Positions 15,078 to 22,728 of a DNA stretch of 30,007 nt are shown here, piece by piece. The number at the start of each line of letters is the position of its first letter. Positions within the stretch are counted from its first letter, which is position 1. The notes below the pieces were generated by a model, which saw only the letters and a program-made list of their open reading frames with translations, was not told where the DNA came from and did no database searches. The translations under genes and the position numbers were made by a program. The stretch is from JAZOTK01 sp045534775 (GTDB lineage: Bacteria; Bacillota; Clostridia; RUG12999): NCBI GenBank assembly GCA_045534775.1, contig JAZSKI010000051.1, positions 1 to 30,007 of the forward strand, in the 5' to 3' direction.

Positions 15078-15839
15078 TTATTCCGCCGGAATATATTTAT
15101 CTATAATCTTCTGTACACTACCGTCTGCAATGAGTTCTTCCAATGCAGAATTGATTTTTTCATGAAGGTCGCTGTTGTCCTTTGCCACAGCAATAGCATA
15201 ATCCTCTACAATATATTCTGTATCAAGAATCTTAAGACCTGCATTCTTTTCTACAAACACTTTAGCGGGTTCATTGTCAATAACAACACAATCAACCTTA
15301 CCCGATGTAAGCGCCATTATAGCATCTGCACCTTTGTTGAAACGTTCAATAGTTCCAAGCCCTTTATCTTCAATATCACCTGTACAGTAGAGGTCGCCTG
15401 TTGTAGCAAGCTGAACACCTACCTTGTGGTTTGCACCTTCAGCAAACAAATCATCAACACTTGTTATCTTGGAATCTTCTGTTACAATAACAACCTGAAC
15501 GCCCTGCGCATAAGATTTTGTAAAGCTAACCTGTTCTTTACGTTCGTCCGTAACCGTAAGACCTGCCATACCAAAATCATATTTTTTTGTTTGTACGCCG
15601 GGAATAATTGAGTCAAAATCAACGTGCTCAATAACAAGCTCTTTGCCGATTTTCTCAGCTATAAGACCTGCTATTTCAGCATCAATACCAACCACTTTGT
15701 CGCCTTCAAAAAATTCATAAGGCGGGAACTCTGCGTTGGTTGCCATAGTTAAAGTTTTGCTTCCTGAATTTGCTCCGCAACCGGAAAGCATTGTTACTGC
15801 TGCAATTACAGCTACTGCCAAAGTCAATATTTTTTTCAT
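15078..15839 (-). CDS. Amino acid ABC transporter substrate-binding lipoprotein
   Basis: The 253-residue product is a solute-binding protein of the polar amino acid family (SBP_bac_3). It begins with a lipoprotein signal (MKKILTLAVAVIAAVTMLSGC), so the mature protein is anchored at the Cys of LSGC outside the membrane. The motif FPPYEFFEGDKVVGIDAEI and DFGMAGLTVTDERKEQVSFT are diagnostic. Which amino acid is bound cannot be determined. GGAGG lies 8 bases before the ATG at 15839; an in-frame start at 15854 is less likely. It is the first gene of the operon. Confidence 0.92.
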   Translation of the reverse strand: MKKILTLAVAVIAAVTMLSGCGANSGSKTLTMATNAEFPPYEFFEGDKVVGIDAEIAGLIAEKIGKELVIEHVDFDSIIPGVQTKKYDFGMAGLTVTDERKEQVSFTKSYAQGVQVVIVTEDSKITSVDDLFAEGANHKVGVQLATTGDLYCTGDIEDKGLGTIERFNKGADAIMALTSGKVDCVVIDNEPAKVFVEKNAGLKILDTEYIVEDYAIAVAKDNSDLHEKINSALEELIADGSVQKIIDKYIPAE

Positions 15840-15868
15840 AATCTCTTCCTCCAAAATATTATTTTGTT

Positions 15869-15890
15869 TTCGGGAAACTCACTTTCCGAA
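15869..15890 (-). promoter_or_regulatory. Leader hairpin upstream of the binding-protein gene
   Basis: In the 5' leader TTCGGAAA and TTTCCCGAA pair with one bulged base around a five-base loop. It lies just after the predicted transcription start. It may stabilise the mRNA or serve as an operator; no known riboswitch consensus is visible. Confidence 0.35.
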
Positions 15891-15902
15891 CACCTTATGT
15901 AT

Positions 15903-15931
15903 ATAATAACACAAGTTTAAAGAAAAATCAA
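15903..15931 (-). promoter_or_regulatory. Sigma-A promoter of the ABC transporter operon
   Basis: On the minus strand TTGATT (15926-15931) and TATTAT (15903-15908) are separated by 17 bases. It drives the binding-protein gene and probably the whole five-gene operon. The DNA from here to the divergent promoter at 16091 is A/T-rich and I see no gene in it. Confidence 0.8.
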
Positions 15932-16090
15932 GCATTTTTTTACCAATATTCAGTCGCGTTTTTCATAAAAAATATCCAAATTTCTTTATATTTCATAGTT
16001 ATTCTGCCTTTTTTGATTTTTTTCTTTTGGTAAAAATAGATAAAATTTGTATAATTTATTAGCAATTTTTTCAAAAAATATAAAAAATAC

Positions 16091-16119
16091 TTGACAGGTT
16101 TATAAAAATAGTGTAAAAT
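16091..16119 (+). promoter_or_regulatory. Sigma-A promoter of the sigH-like gene
   Basis: TTGACA (16091-16096, perfect -35) and TAAAAT (16114-16119) are separated by 17 bases, with the start ATG 35 bases downstream of the -10 box. Confidence 0.85.
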
Positions 16120-16154
16120 AGGATTAGCATACAAATTATAAGGGAGGCGAAGAA

Positions 16155-16793
16155 ATGCCCGTTATGCCTTCTGCAATCGGTTCGGATATGGCGGCGCTGT
16201 CTGATGAAGAGCTTGTTGATATAGCTCGTACAGGCGATGATGCGGCTTTTGAAATCTTGATTTCAAGGTACAAAGCAAGTATAGTTTCCCGTGCCAGAAC
16301 ATATTTCCTCCGCGGTGCAGATAAAGAGGACATTTTTCAGGAAGGCATGATTGGTCTGGTGAAGGCCATCCGCGATTATAAAAGCGATAAGGCAACAGGT
16401 TTTAAATCCTTTGCCGAGCTTTGCATTACCAGGCAGATAATAACAGCCATCAAGGCCGCCACAAGGCAGAAGCACATCCCGCTTAATTCTTATATATCAC
16501 TCTATAACAGTGACGGCTCCGGCGAGGATGATCGTATGCTCATTGATTCCATTGAGTGTGATTCCGGTTCAAATCCCGAAGAATATTTGATATTAAACGA
16601 AAGCTATAAGCGGATTGATAAAAAATTGTTTCAGCTTCTCAGTAAATTTGAACGGGTGGTTCTTGAGCATTACGTTGACGGGAAAAGCTATGCGGAAATT
16701 TCTACTATAATAAACCGACCCGTAAAATCAATTGACAACGCCCTTCAGCGGATAAAACGTAAATTGGAAAAATGTTATGAAACCATTTCATAG
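16155..16793 (+). CDS. sigH: RNA polymerase sigma factor, SigH (Spo0H) type
   Basis: The 212-residue protein has the sigma-70 layout. Region 2 reads ALSDEELVDIARTGDDAAFE and DIFQEGMIGLVKAIRDY, followed by the SigH-specific stretch FKSFAELCITRQIITAIKAA and TRQKHIPLNSY. Region 4 is a helix-turn-helix (YAEISTIINRPVKSIDNALQR). SigH directs transition-phase and early sporulation genes in Bacillus and Clostridium, so its presence suggests a sporulating lineage. AGGGAGG precedes the ATG at good spacing. The gene stands alone behind its own vegetative promoter, and a short hairpin follows it. Confidence 0.92.
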   Translation: MPVMPSAIGSDMAALSDEELVDIARTGDDAAFEILISRYKASIVSRARTYFLRGADKEDIFQEGMIGLVKAIRDYKSDKATGFKSFAELCITRQIITAIKAATRQKHIPLNSYISLYNSDGSGEDDRMLIDSIECDSGSNPEEYLILNESYKRIDKKLFQLLSKFERVVLEHYVDGKSYAEISTIINRPVKSIDNALQRIKRKLEKCYETIS

Positions 16794-16798
16794 TTATT

Positions 16799-16812
16799 AA
16801 GGCTTATGCCTT
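16799..16812 (+). terminator. Weak hairpin after the sigH-like gene
   Basis: AAGGC and GCCTT form a five-base stem with a TTAT loop, followed by TATAAA. There is no clear U run, so this is at best a weak terminator. Confidence 0.3.
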
Positions 16813-16826
16813 TATAAAAATAAATA

Positions 16827-16881
16827 ATCCGACGACCTTAAATTACTACTCTGCACGGCATAGAGGACATTTAAGTCGGAT
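16827..16881 (+). promoter_or_regulatory. Structured leader upstream of the zinc-ribbon gene
   Basis: ATCCGAC (16827-16833) pairs with GTCGGAT (16875-16881), and TTAAAT (16838-16843) pairs with ATTTAA (16869-16874), with four unpaired bases on the 5' side only. An inner CTCT/AGAG hairpin (16849-16865) caps the structure. No U run follows, and the AGTGAGGG ribosome site lies shortly after, so a leader RNA element or mRNA stabiliser is more likely than a terminator. No known riboswitch class is recognised. Confidence 0.5.
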
Positions 16882-16902
16882 AAACAAAGTGAGGGAAACG
16901 AA

Positions 16903-17178
16903 ATGTACGAAGACAAAACTTTAACGTGCAAGGACTGCGGAAAGGAATTCATATTCACAGCAGGTGAACAGGAATTCTATGCAGAAAAAGGCTTCCAGAA
17001 CGAGCCTTTAAGATGCAAAGAATGCAGAGACGCACGCAAAAAAAGCATGAGAGGCGAAAGAGAGATGTATACTATCACTTGTGCAGAGTGTGGTGCAGAA
17101 GCTCAGGTTCCTTTTGAACCCAAAAACAACAAGCCTGTATTATGCAGTGAATGTTTCGCAAAATCCAAGGCCGAATAA
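16903..17178 (+). CDS. Small double zinc-ribbon protein
   Basis: The 91-residue protein has four CxxC knuckles: CKDC (about 9-12), CKEC (about 38-41), CAEC (about 60-63) and CSEC (about 80-83). The first pair matches the probable zinc-ribbon family found in many Clostridia (KTLTCKDCGKEFIFTAGEQEFYA), the second a CxxC-CxxC ribbon. It is likely a zinc-binding cytoplasmic protein of unknown role, possibly nucleic acid binding. A GAGGG ribosome site precedes the ATG. It follows the structured leader and is closed by a clear terminator, so it may be a single-gene unit or partly read from the sigH promoter. Confidence 0.85.
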   Translation: MYEDKTLTCKDCGKEFIFTAGEQEFYAEKGFQNEPLRCKECRDARKKSMRGEREMYTITCAECGAEAQVPFEPKNNKPVLCSECFAKSKAE

Positions 17179-17198
17179 TCTCCATAAAGGAACATCTG

Positions 17199-17223
17199 AG
17201 AGGACGTATGTCCTCTTTTTTGT
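17199..17223 (+). terminator. Rho-independent terminator after the zinc-ribbon gene
   Basis: AGAGGAC (17199-17205) pairs with GTCCTCT (17210-17216) around a GTAT loop, followed by a run of Ts to 17221 and TTTTTG beyond. Confidence 0.9.
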
Positions 17224-17273
17224 TTTTGAGGTTTGATTTTTTATAAAAATATTACATTTTCGGTATTGCTTTT

Positions 17274-17303
17274 TTGACCGTTATGTGTTATGCTGTGTAT
17301 ATC
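17274..17303 (+). promoter_or_regulatory. Weak promoter-like sequence before the gene remnant
   Basis: TTGACC (17274-17279) and TATATC (17298-17303) are 18 bases apart. The -10 match is poor. It may have driven the ancestral gene now broken at 17344-17880. Confidence 0.3.
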
Positions 17304-17343
17304 TGAATAATAGTGAGATGTTTTTTATATTGATAAACGCTAA

Positions 17344-17880
17344 AAAAATTATTCAATTCGTATTGACGAGGAAAAGGGGTTTATTTCTTCCCTTGAAATT
17401 TTAGGCAAGGACTGTATAAGTGCAGAAAAACTGCCGCTTTTTGCGGTTCAGCTTCGAGACGAAAACGCTGAGATAATCAAAACCGATGCCTTTGATGGCG
17501 AGTTGATTTCTGCAGAAAATAAAGATAACCTCTGCGCTCTCACCTACGGGAACTTTACCGCCGCAGACTTAACTGTCACGGTTACCTCCCGCACCCGGAA
17601 AATGGCAGAGCGAAGCTATGATAAGGATTTTCAAAAAGCTGAATAAAGAGCTGAAGGAAAAATGCTTAAAGCTAAAAAGCTTGAAAATACGGATAAATTT
17701 GTACTAAACTTAAAGTCAGGGGCAAAAACCCTTTGCGACTCGCTCCTGACATCAAGACGGCAGTCACCTGACGACAAGGTTAAACAGGTAACAGTAAGCT
17801 TTCTTAACAAAGAACAGACCTGTATAGTTGACGGCGCAGAGCTAACGGTTGCTCCTCTGAATGCAGCCCGGATTGATTAA
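17344..17880 (+). pseudogene. Remnant of a broken gene (two coding-like pieces in one frame, internal stop)
   Basis: The frame beginning at 17344 reads KNYSIRIDEEKGFISSLEIL and continues for about 100 codons of plausible, charged, beta-rich protein to a TAA at 17644. The same frame then resumes past the stop to 17880, ending LSFLNKEQ-like (VTVSFLNKEQTCIVDGAE). An in-frame TAA at 17341 directly precedes the first piece and no start codon with a ribosome site fits. The upstream ATG near 17316 is in another frame. This looks like the N-terminal and C-terminal ends of a larger protein, possibly a glycoside hydrolase, joined by an internal deletion. The parent family is a guess. Confidence 0.6.
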
Positions 17881-17937
17881 TACTTAAAATTATACGGTTG
17901 TTTTTCAGCCGTCTGATAAATAAAGGAGGAAAATATT

Positions 17938-18609
17938 ATGGCACAGCTTGACAAAAACACCGTTTCGGCTGAGAATCAGCTCAAATACGGCAATTACATT
18001 ACCTTTTTCGGTGATGAAGGTCCTAAAATTATTTTTGCAGGCAACTCAATAACACGTCACGGTGTTAAAGAAGACATCGGTTGGTTTGGTGATTGGGGTA
18101 TGGCAGCATCTTCTATTGACAAGGATTATGTTCACATCCTTATGAAAATGGTTTCTGAAAAAATTAAAGCACGTTTTTGCGTTGCACAGGTTTCCCGCTG
18201 GGAAATGCAATATAACACAGGCGAAAATGTTTTTGAAGATTTTACCCCAGCTCGCGATTTTGATGCCGATATAATCATTACACGTTTTGTGGAAAACTGT
18301 CCTCACAACGATTCCTATGACGAGTTTTTTTATAAAAAGTTTGAAGAATTTATAAACTACCTTAACAAAAGCGGCAAATCAAAAATCATTATAACTACCG
18401 GCTTCTGGCATCATCCTGCAGACGAACAGCTCAGAATATACGCAAAAAATAACAATCTCCCTCTGGTAGAATTAGGCGACCTCGGCGAGCTTGACGAAAT
18501 GAAAGCCATCGGTCTTTTCGACCACGGCGGCGTAGCCAACCACCCCGGCGATAAAGGTATGGAGGTCATTGCCGACAGAATCTGGGAAGTTCTTGAAAAA
18601 ATGATATAA
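17938..18609 (+). CDS. SGNH/GDSL-type hydrolase
   Basis: The 223-residue protein fits the SGNH hydrolase family: block I is FAGNSIT (Ser37 as nucleophile, in place of GDS), and the C-terminal histidine block is NHPGDKGM (His202). The Asp that normally lies three residues before the His is not there (Val199); Asp195 is the nearest acid. Members act on acyl or acetyl groups of carbohydrates or lipids; the substrate is unknown. No signal peptide is visible, so it should be cytoplasmic. AAAGGAGG lies 8 bases before the ATG. A small hairpin (17894-17912) and the gene remnant lie upstream, and the next gene is convergent. Confidence 0.8.
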   Translation: MAQLDKNTVSAENQLKYGNYITFFGDEGPKIIFAGNSITRHGVKEDIGWFGDWGMAASSIDKDYVHILMKMVSEKIKARFCVAQVSRWEMQYNTGENVFEDFTPARDFDADIIITRFVENCPHNDSYDEFFYKKFEEFINYLNKSGKSKIIITTGFWHHPADEQLRIYAKNNNLPLVELGDLGELDEMKAIGLFDHGGVANHPGDKGMEVIADRIWEVLEKMI

Positions 18610-18616
18610 CTAAGCT

Positions 18617-18654
18617 GCGGAGATTATCTTGAAAAAGATAACCTCCGCCTTTTA
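18617..18654 (+). terminator. Rho-independent terminator after the SGNH hydrolase gene
   Basis: GCGGAG pairs with CTCCGC and TTATCTT with AAGATAA around a GAAA loop, with one A·C mismatch, followed by CTTTTT. Confidence 0.88.
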
Positions 18655-18680
18655 ATGCACGAATATTCTGCTCAGCTGCA

Positions 18681-18739
18681 ACGTAGGGACAGCTGCCCTC
18701 ATCTGACCGTTCGGGTCGATGTAGGCATCGACTCCTGCC
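18681..18739. repeat. Interspersed double-hairpin repeat, copy A
   Basis: GTAGGGACAGCTGCCCTCAT begins the element, which folds into a hairpin at 18687-18708 with a CCCT loop. A second hairpin, GTCGATG-TAGG-CATCGAC (18715-18732), is perfect. The first 31 bases (18683-18713) match 29977-30007 at 27 of 31 positions. The element overlaps the 3' end of the deacetylase gene. It resembles REP-type intergenic repeats; the full unit length cannot be set because the second copy is cut by the window edge. Confidence 0.7.
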
Positions 18740-19526
18740 CCACAGGCAATTCATCTAAAGCTTTAAACTCAAACCCGCGGTTTTTTATCTCTGTTATTAT
18801 CCCCTCCAGCCCTTTCGCGTTATCCTCCGATACGGCGTGCATCAGTATTATTGCGCCGCTGTGTAAATTATTTAAAACACTGTCGGTGACGTATTTTACG
18901 CCTTTGGGATTTTTTACATCCCAATCCATATAGGCAATGCTCCAGAAAATGGTTTTATAGCCCAATTCTTCCGTCATTGCCATAGTCCTCTCGCTATGCT
19001 CTCCCATAGGCGGTCTTAAATATTTCATTGTTTTTCCTGTCATACCGTAAAAATCCCGTTCCAGCCCCAGTATTTCCTCCTCCAGCTCATCCCTGTCCTT
19101 TACGGCAGGCATCGAAGGGTGATTTACCGTATGATTTCCTACGATGTGTCCTTCCTCCACCATTCTTTTTATCAGCTCTGTTTCCTTCTTCAGATACGGT
19201 CCCGTCACAAAAAACGCTGCCGGTACATTATGCTTTTTCAGTACATCAAGAATTTGCGAGGTATAGCCGTTTTCATAGCCCTCATCAAAGGTCAGATATA
19301 CCTCTTTTTTCGTTTCGTCGCCCGTGTAATATCCCGAATATTCGCTCAGAAGCTCCGTTTCACCCGGATTTATGTCGGGTCTTGCACCAAGGTTCTTTTT
19401 AAGTCCCCATTCCATTTTCCTGTTGCTAAGCTCCCATATATCCATATCGCCCGTAACTCCTACATAGCTCCCTCCGCAACCGCCGAGGCAGAGGCAAAGT
19501 AACACGCAAAATATTATTTTTTTCAT
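18699..19526 (-). CDS. Polysaccharide deacetylase lipoprotein (PdaA-like)
   Basis: The 275-residue protein has a NodB deacetylase domain: TFDEGYENG (motif 1, the PdaA-type variant of TFDDG), metal-binding GNHTVNH, RPPMGEHS and a C-terminal ILMHAVS motif. PdaA-type enzymes remove acetyl groups from muramic acid to allow muramic delta-lactam formation in the spore cortex. The N-terminus MKKIIFCVLLCLCLGGC is a lipoprotein signal, so it acts outside the membrane. GAGGG lies before the ATG. The last 13 or so residues (after ALDELPVG) are encoded by the repeat at 18681-18739, so the natural C-terminus has probably been replaced. With the SigH-like gene this supports a spore-forming host. Confidence 0.88.
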   Translation of the reverse strand: MKKIIFCVLLCLCLGGCGGSYVGVTGDMDIWELSNRKMEWGLKKNLGARPDINPGETELLSEYSGYYTGDETKKEVYLTFDEGYENGYTSQILDVLKKHNVPAAFFVTGPYLKKETELIKRMVEEGHIVGNHTVNHPSMPAVKDRDELEEEILGLERDFYGMTGKTMKYLRPPMGEHSERTMAMTEELGYKTIFWSIAYMDWDVKNPKGVKYVTDSVLNNLHSGAIILMHAVSEDNAKGLEGIITEIKNRGFEFKALDELPVGQESMPTSTRTVR

Positions 19527-19585
19527 ACCAAACCCTCTTTTCTTATTCTTTTTTTATAAGTTTATGAAATATTTATAAAAAAATG

Positions 19586-19614
19586 TTGAAATGTTTTAAA
19601 TTTTGTGATATACT
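19586..19614 (+). promoter_or_regulatory. Sigma-A promoter of the flavoprotein gene
   Basis: TTGAAA (19586-19591) and TATACT (19609-19614) are 17 bases apart, with the ATG 40 bases downstream. Confidence 0.75.
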
Positions 19615-19653
19615 ATTGTTATGTACTATTTTTAATGAAAGACGGTTAACCGG

Positions 19654-20874
19654 ATGTATGATGTTATTGTAATCGGCGGCGGCGCTGCCGGAATGATGGC
19701 GGCAGGTACTGCGGCTTCCTATGGTAAAAGTGTTTTAGTTATCGAAAAAAATTCCATGCTTGGTCGCAAGCTTCTTATAACAGGCAAAGGCAGGTGTAAT
19801 GTCACCAACTGTGCCGACGTGGAAACAATGATGAAATCCATTACCACCAACGGAAGATTTTTATACAGTGCCTTTTCAAAATTCGACAGTAGCGATACCA
19901 TCAGTTTTTTTGAAGGTTTAGGTGTGGAGTTGAAAACTGAACGCGGCGGCAGAGTTTTCCCAAAATCCGATAAATCCTCTGATATTACCGGAGCCCTGAA
20001 AGCTTATCTTTCTATGGGTGGTGTGAAAATCGAAAACGGCGAGGTCATATCGCTATCCATAGATGGCGGCATAGTTCGCGGCGTTACCCTGAGAGACGGT
20101 AATTTCTACGAGGCTTCTTCTGTCATAGTAGCCTGCGGCGGTGTAAGCTATCCTTTAACGGGAAGCACAGGCGACGGTTATCGCTTTGCCGAGGCGGCAG
20201 GACATACCGTTATCCCTCCTAAGCCCTCCCTTGTACCTCTTAATGTAAAAGAGCCGTGGGTGAGGAGCCTTCAAGGTCTTTCCCTGAAAAATGTACAGCT
20301 CAATGTATATAAAAACGGGAAATCCGTATTCTCGGATTTCGGAGAAATGCTGTTCACTCATTTTGGTGTATCCGGGCCTCTCGTACTCAGTGCAAGCTGT
20401 CATATGCGAGATTTTTCAGGTGCTCCTTATGTAATAAGTATAGATTTAAAGCCTGCCCTCGATGAAAAAACTCTCGATGCCAGACTTCTCCGCGACTTTG
20501 AGAAATACGCCAACAAGAATTTTTCCAATGCTTTAGGCGACCTTCTCCCCTCGAAGCTGATACCTGTCGTAATTGAGCTTTCGGGGATAGATGGCGGCAA
20601 AACCGTTAACCAGGTTACCCGTGAAGAACGAAGCGAGCTTATGTATATACTGAAAAATCTCGAATTTACCGTCACATCACCCCGCCCCGTTGATGAGGCT
20701 ATAGTCACCTCCGGCGGCGTGTGCGTAAAGGAAGTCAACCCCTCCACTATGGAATCGAAGCTGGTGAAAGGACTTTATTTTGCAGGTGAGGTTTTAGACG
20801 TAGATGCCTATACAGGCGGCTATAATCTGCAAATTGCTTTCTCGACAGGGTATATTTCGGGTGTTTCCTGCTGA
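19654..20874 (+). CDS. NAD(P)/FAD-dependent oxidoreductase (BaiN/HI0933 family)
   Basis: The 406-residue flavoprotein starts with the FAD dinucleotide fold VIGGGAAGMMAAGTAASYG (residues 6-24). It contains NSMLGRKLLITGKGRCNVTN, diagnostic of the HI0933/YhiN/BaiN family, and ends in a second FAD-contact motif, GEVLDVDAYTGGYNLQIAFS. Members have been named aminoacetone oxidases and bile-acid or tRNA-related flavoproteins, but for most the substrate is unproven. The ATG at 19654 follows an AAAGACGG-like site. It has its own promoter; the hutP-like operon that follows also has one. Confidence 0.9.
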   Translation: MYDVIVIGGGAAGMMAAGTAASYGKSVLVIEKNSMLGRKLLITGKGRCNVTNCADVETMMKSITTNGRFLYSAFSKFDSSDTISFFEGLGVELKTERGGRVFPKSDKSSDITGALKAYLSMGGVKIENGEVISLSIDGGIVRGVTLRDGNFYEASSVIVACGGVSYPLTGSTGDGYRFAEAAGHTVIPPKPSLVPLNVKEPWVRSLQGLSLKNVQLNVYKNGKSVFSDFGEMLFTHFGVSGPLVLSASCHMRDFSGAPYVISIDLKPALDEKTLDARLLRDFEKYANKNFSNALGDLLPSKLIPVVIELSGIDGGKTVNQVTREERSELMYILKNLEFTVTSPRPVDEAIVTSGGVCVKEVNPSTMESKLVKGLYFAGEVLDVDAYTGGYNLQIAFSTGYISGVSC

Positions 20875-20930
20875 TTTTTTAATATTTTCAGCTAAAATTA
20901 TAAAAAATTTAAAAAAATTTAAATTTAGAC

Positions 20931-20959
20931 TTGTTTTTTTTATAAAAAACATATATAAT
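20931..20959 (+). promoter_or_regulatory. Sigma-A promoter of the hutP-like–cmk operon
   Basis: TTGTTT (20931-20936) and a perfect TATAAT (20954-20959) are separated by 17 bases. The leader to the ATG at 21038 is about 72 bases. Confidence 0.7.
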
Positions 20960-21037
20960 AGTTATGTTAGGCTTTTTACAAGTTTTACCTTGTACCGATT
21001 ACTCTCCCCGCGGACGGTGAAAGGAATGATAAGATTT

Positions 21038-21451
21038 ATGACAGATTACGGAAGTAAAAAAAGTGCAGTAGCCGCAATCAGGCTTTCACTGACCTCCACC
21101 CGCGAGTCGGAGGCGGCACTTGAAGCCGAGCTTTTGAAGGTGGGTATAAATTGCGTTGCCGTAGATTTCGGCGGTGAATATGTAAATTCATTTATGAAAA
21201 TAATTGAAAACACTATAGTTGCCGCTAAGAAAAAAGGTCTTATCAGCTCCAGCCATAACGAGGAGGGTGCCGTAGCAGGTGCTGTTCATGAAGCCATGAA
21301 TCAGCTCATGTCTAAGGCTATGGGTCTCAACATCGGCGGGAAAATAGCCGTTGCCAGGTACAAGGATAATATCAGCGTTGCATTTTTCGTTGGCATAGGT
21401 CTGCTCCACCTTGACGAGGTGGGTATAGGTCTGGGTCACCGTGTTGTATAG
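21038..21451 (+). CDS. HutP-family protein
   Basis: This protein of about 137 residues begins MTDYGSKKSAVAAIRLSLTS and includes HNEEGAVAGAVHEAMNQLM, NIGGKIAVARYKD and a C-terminal HLDEVGIGLGHRVV. These features match the clostridial HutP-like family. Bacillus HutP is a histidine-responsive RNA-binding antiterminator, but this version is distant from it and no histidine-use genes are present. The open frame extends back to 20804, overlapping the flavoprotein gene, but AAAGGA at 21020-21025 and the promoter limit the start to the ATGs at 21026 or 21038; the second has better spacing. It leads the operon, 12 bases before cmk. A regulatory role for the operon is inference. Confidence 0.7.
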   Translation: MTDYGSKKSAVAAIRLSLTSTRESEAALEAELLKVGINCVAVDFGGEYVNSFMKIIENTIVAAKKKGLISSSHNEEGAVAGAVHEAMNQLMSKAMGLNIGGKIAVARYKDNISVAFFVGIGLLHLDEVGIGLGHRVV

Positions 21452-21463
21452 GAGGAATTTCAA

Positions 21464-22138
21464 ATGAGTCATGTTCAGATTGCAATAGACGGACCTGCAG
21501 GTGCAGGTAAAAGCACCATAGCAAAACGGCTTTCCTCCATATTCGGATACACATACATAGATACAGGTGCTATGTACCGTGCTGTCGGGCTTTTTGCCTC
21601 ACGGCACGGCATTGACAGTACAGACGGTGAGTCCTTAAGTAAGGTTTTAGATGATATTGACATAGATATAACTTATTTAGACGGCGTTCAGCATATTTTT
21701 CTTTGCGGCGAAGATGTAACCGATAAAATAAGAACACCCGAAATGTCTATGGCGGCATCCAATGTAGGTAAGCACAAGGATGTACGCCTGAAGCTGGTGG
21801 ATATTCAGCGCATACTGGCTGATAAATACAGTGTAATTATGGACGGCAGGGATATTGGTACTTATGTGCTTCAGAATGCTGATGTAAAAATCTACTTAAC
21901 CGCTACCGTAGAGGTTCGGGCAGAGCGAAGATATAAGGAGCTTATTGAAAAGGGTGAAAATGTCACCTATGACTATGTTTTAACCGATATGAAGCAACGC
22001 GACTATAACGATTCGCACCGCGACTTTGCTCCTCTTAAAAAAGCTGATGATGCCGTAGAAATTGATACCTCGGATTTGACCTTTGAAGAGTCTGTGCAAA
22101 GATTATATACACATATAACAGAGAGGTTGCAGAAATGA
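21464..22138 (+). CDS. cmk: Cytidylate kinase
   Basis: The 224-residue enzyme phosphorylates CMP/dCMP with ATP. It has the P-loop IDGPAGAGKST (8-18), TGAMYRAVG, MDGRDIGTYVLQNADVKIYL and RDYNDSHRDFAPL, all standard for Cmk of usual length. AGGAGG lies before the ATG. Its stop overlaps the plsC-like start as ATGA. The order cmk–plsC–ispH–rpsA is a common arrangement in Clostridia. Confidence 0.96.
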   Translation: MSHVQIAIDGPAGAGKSTIAKRLSSIFGYTYIDTGAMYRAVGLFASRHGIDSTDGESLSKVLDDIDIDITYLDGVQHIFLCGEDVTDKIRTPEMSMAASNVGKHKDVRLKLVDIQRILADKYSVIMDGRDIGTYVLQNADVKIYLTATVEVRAERRYKELIEKGENVTYDYVLTDMKQRDYNDSHRDFAPLKKADDAVEIDTSDLTFEESVQRLYTHITERLQK

Positions 22139-22728
22139 ATTTATTGTATAAATTAATATCTTCCGCTGTCGCAACCTACTATCGTGTGGTCTTTTTCGCC
22201 TCCGTAACAGGACTTGAAAATGTACCGAAAGAAGGCGGGTTTCTGCTGTGTGCCAATCACAAAAGCAATAATGACCCTCCCTTTATAGCCGCATTTTTGC
22301 CGAGGCAGATAAGATTTCTCGCAAAAAAGGAATTATTTGAAAATCCTTTTTTTGGTTGGTTTATCGGCAAATTAGGTGCAATCCCCCTCAACCGCGGCAG
22401 TGCTGATACAGCCGCCATAAAAACCTCTATGTCAATTATGCGTGACGGGTTTGGACTTTTAGTATTCCCCCAGGGCGGCAGACGCAACATGCTTAAGCTT
22501 GAGGATATTCATTCCGGCGGTCCCGCAATGGCTCAGCGAGTGGGCGTTCCCATTCTCCCCGTAGGTATCTGCGGCGATTATAAGCCCTTCAGAAAAAACA
22601 AGCTGAATATCGGCAAAATCATAACCGTCGAAGAATTGAACAACGCTCTTGAAAAGGCGGAAGGTGATAAAAACGCGGCTTTTTCGGGGTTAATTTATGA
22701 AAGATTAGAGGCTTTGCTGAATGACTGA
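22135..22728 (+). CDS. plsC: 1-acyl-sn-glycerol-3-phosphate acyltransferase (PlsC family)
   Basis: The 197-residue membrane-associated enzyme adds the second acyl chain in phospholipid synthesis. The catalytic NHxxxxD motif is NHKSNNDP (about 42-49), and the acceptor-binding motif is FPQGGRRNM, with Gln in place of the usual Glu of FPEGTR. GAIPLNRG is motif II. A hydrophobic N-terminal segment suggests membrane contact. The gene overlaps cmk by four bases and ispH/rpsA by eight. Confidence 0.9.
   Translation: MNLLYKLISSAVATYYRVVFFASVTGLENVPKEGGFLLCANHKSNNDPPFIAAFLPRQIRFLAKKELFENPFFGWFIGKLGAIPLNRGSADTAAIKTSMSIMRDGFGLLVFPQGGRRNMLKLEDIHSGGPAMAQRVGVPILPVGICGDYKPFRKNKLNIGKIITVEELNNALEKAEGDKNAAFSGLIYERLEALLND

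Noticed and set aside
20804..21037. N-terminal extension of the HutP-like protein back to 20804
   Set aside because: It overlaps the flavoprotein gene and begins upstream of the promoter at 20931-20959; the extension is low-complexity Phe/Lys-rich sequence.
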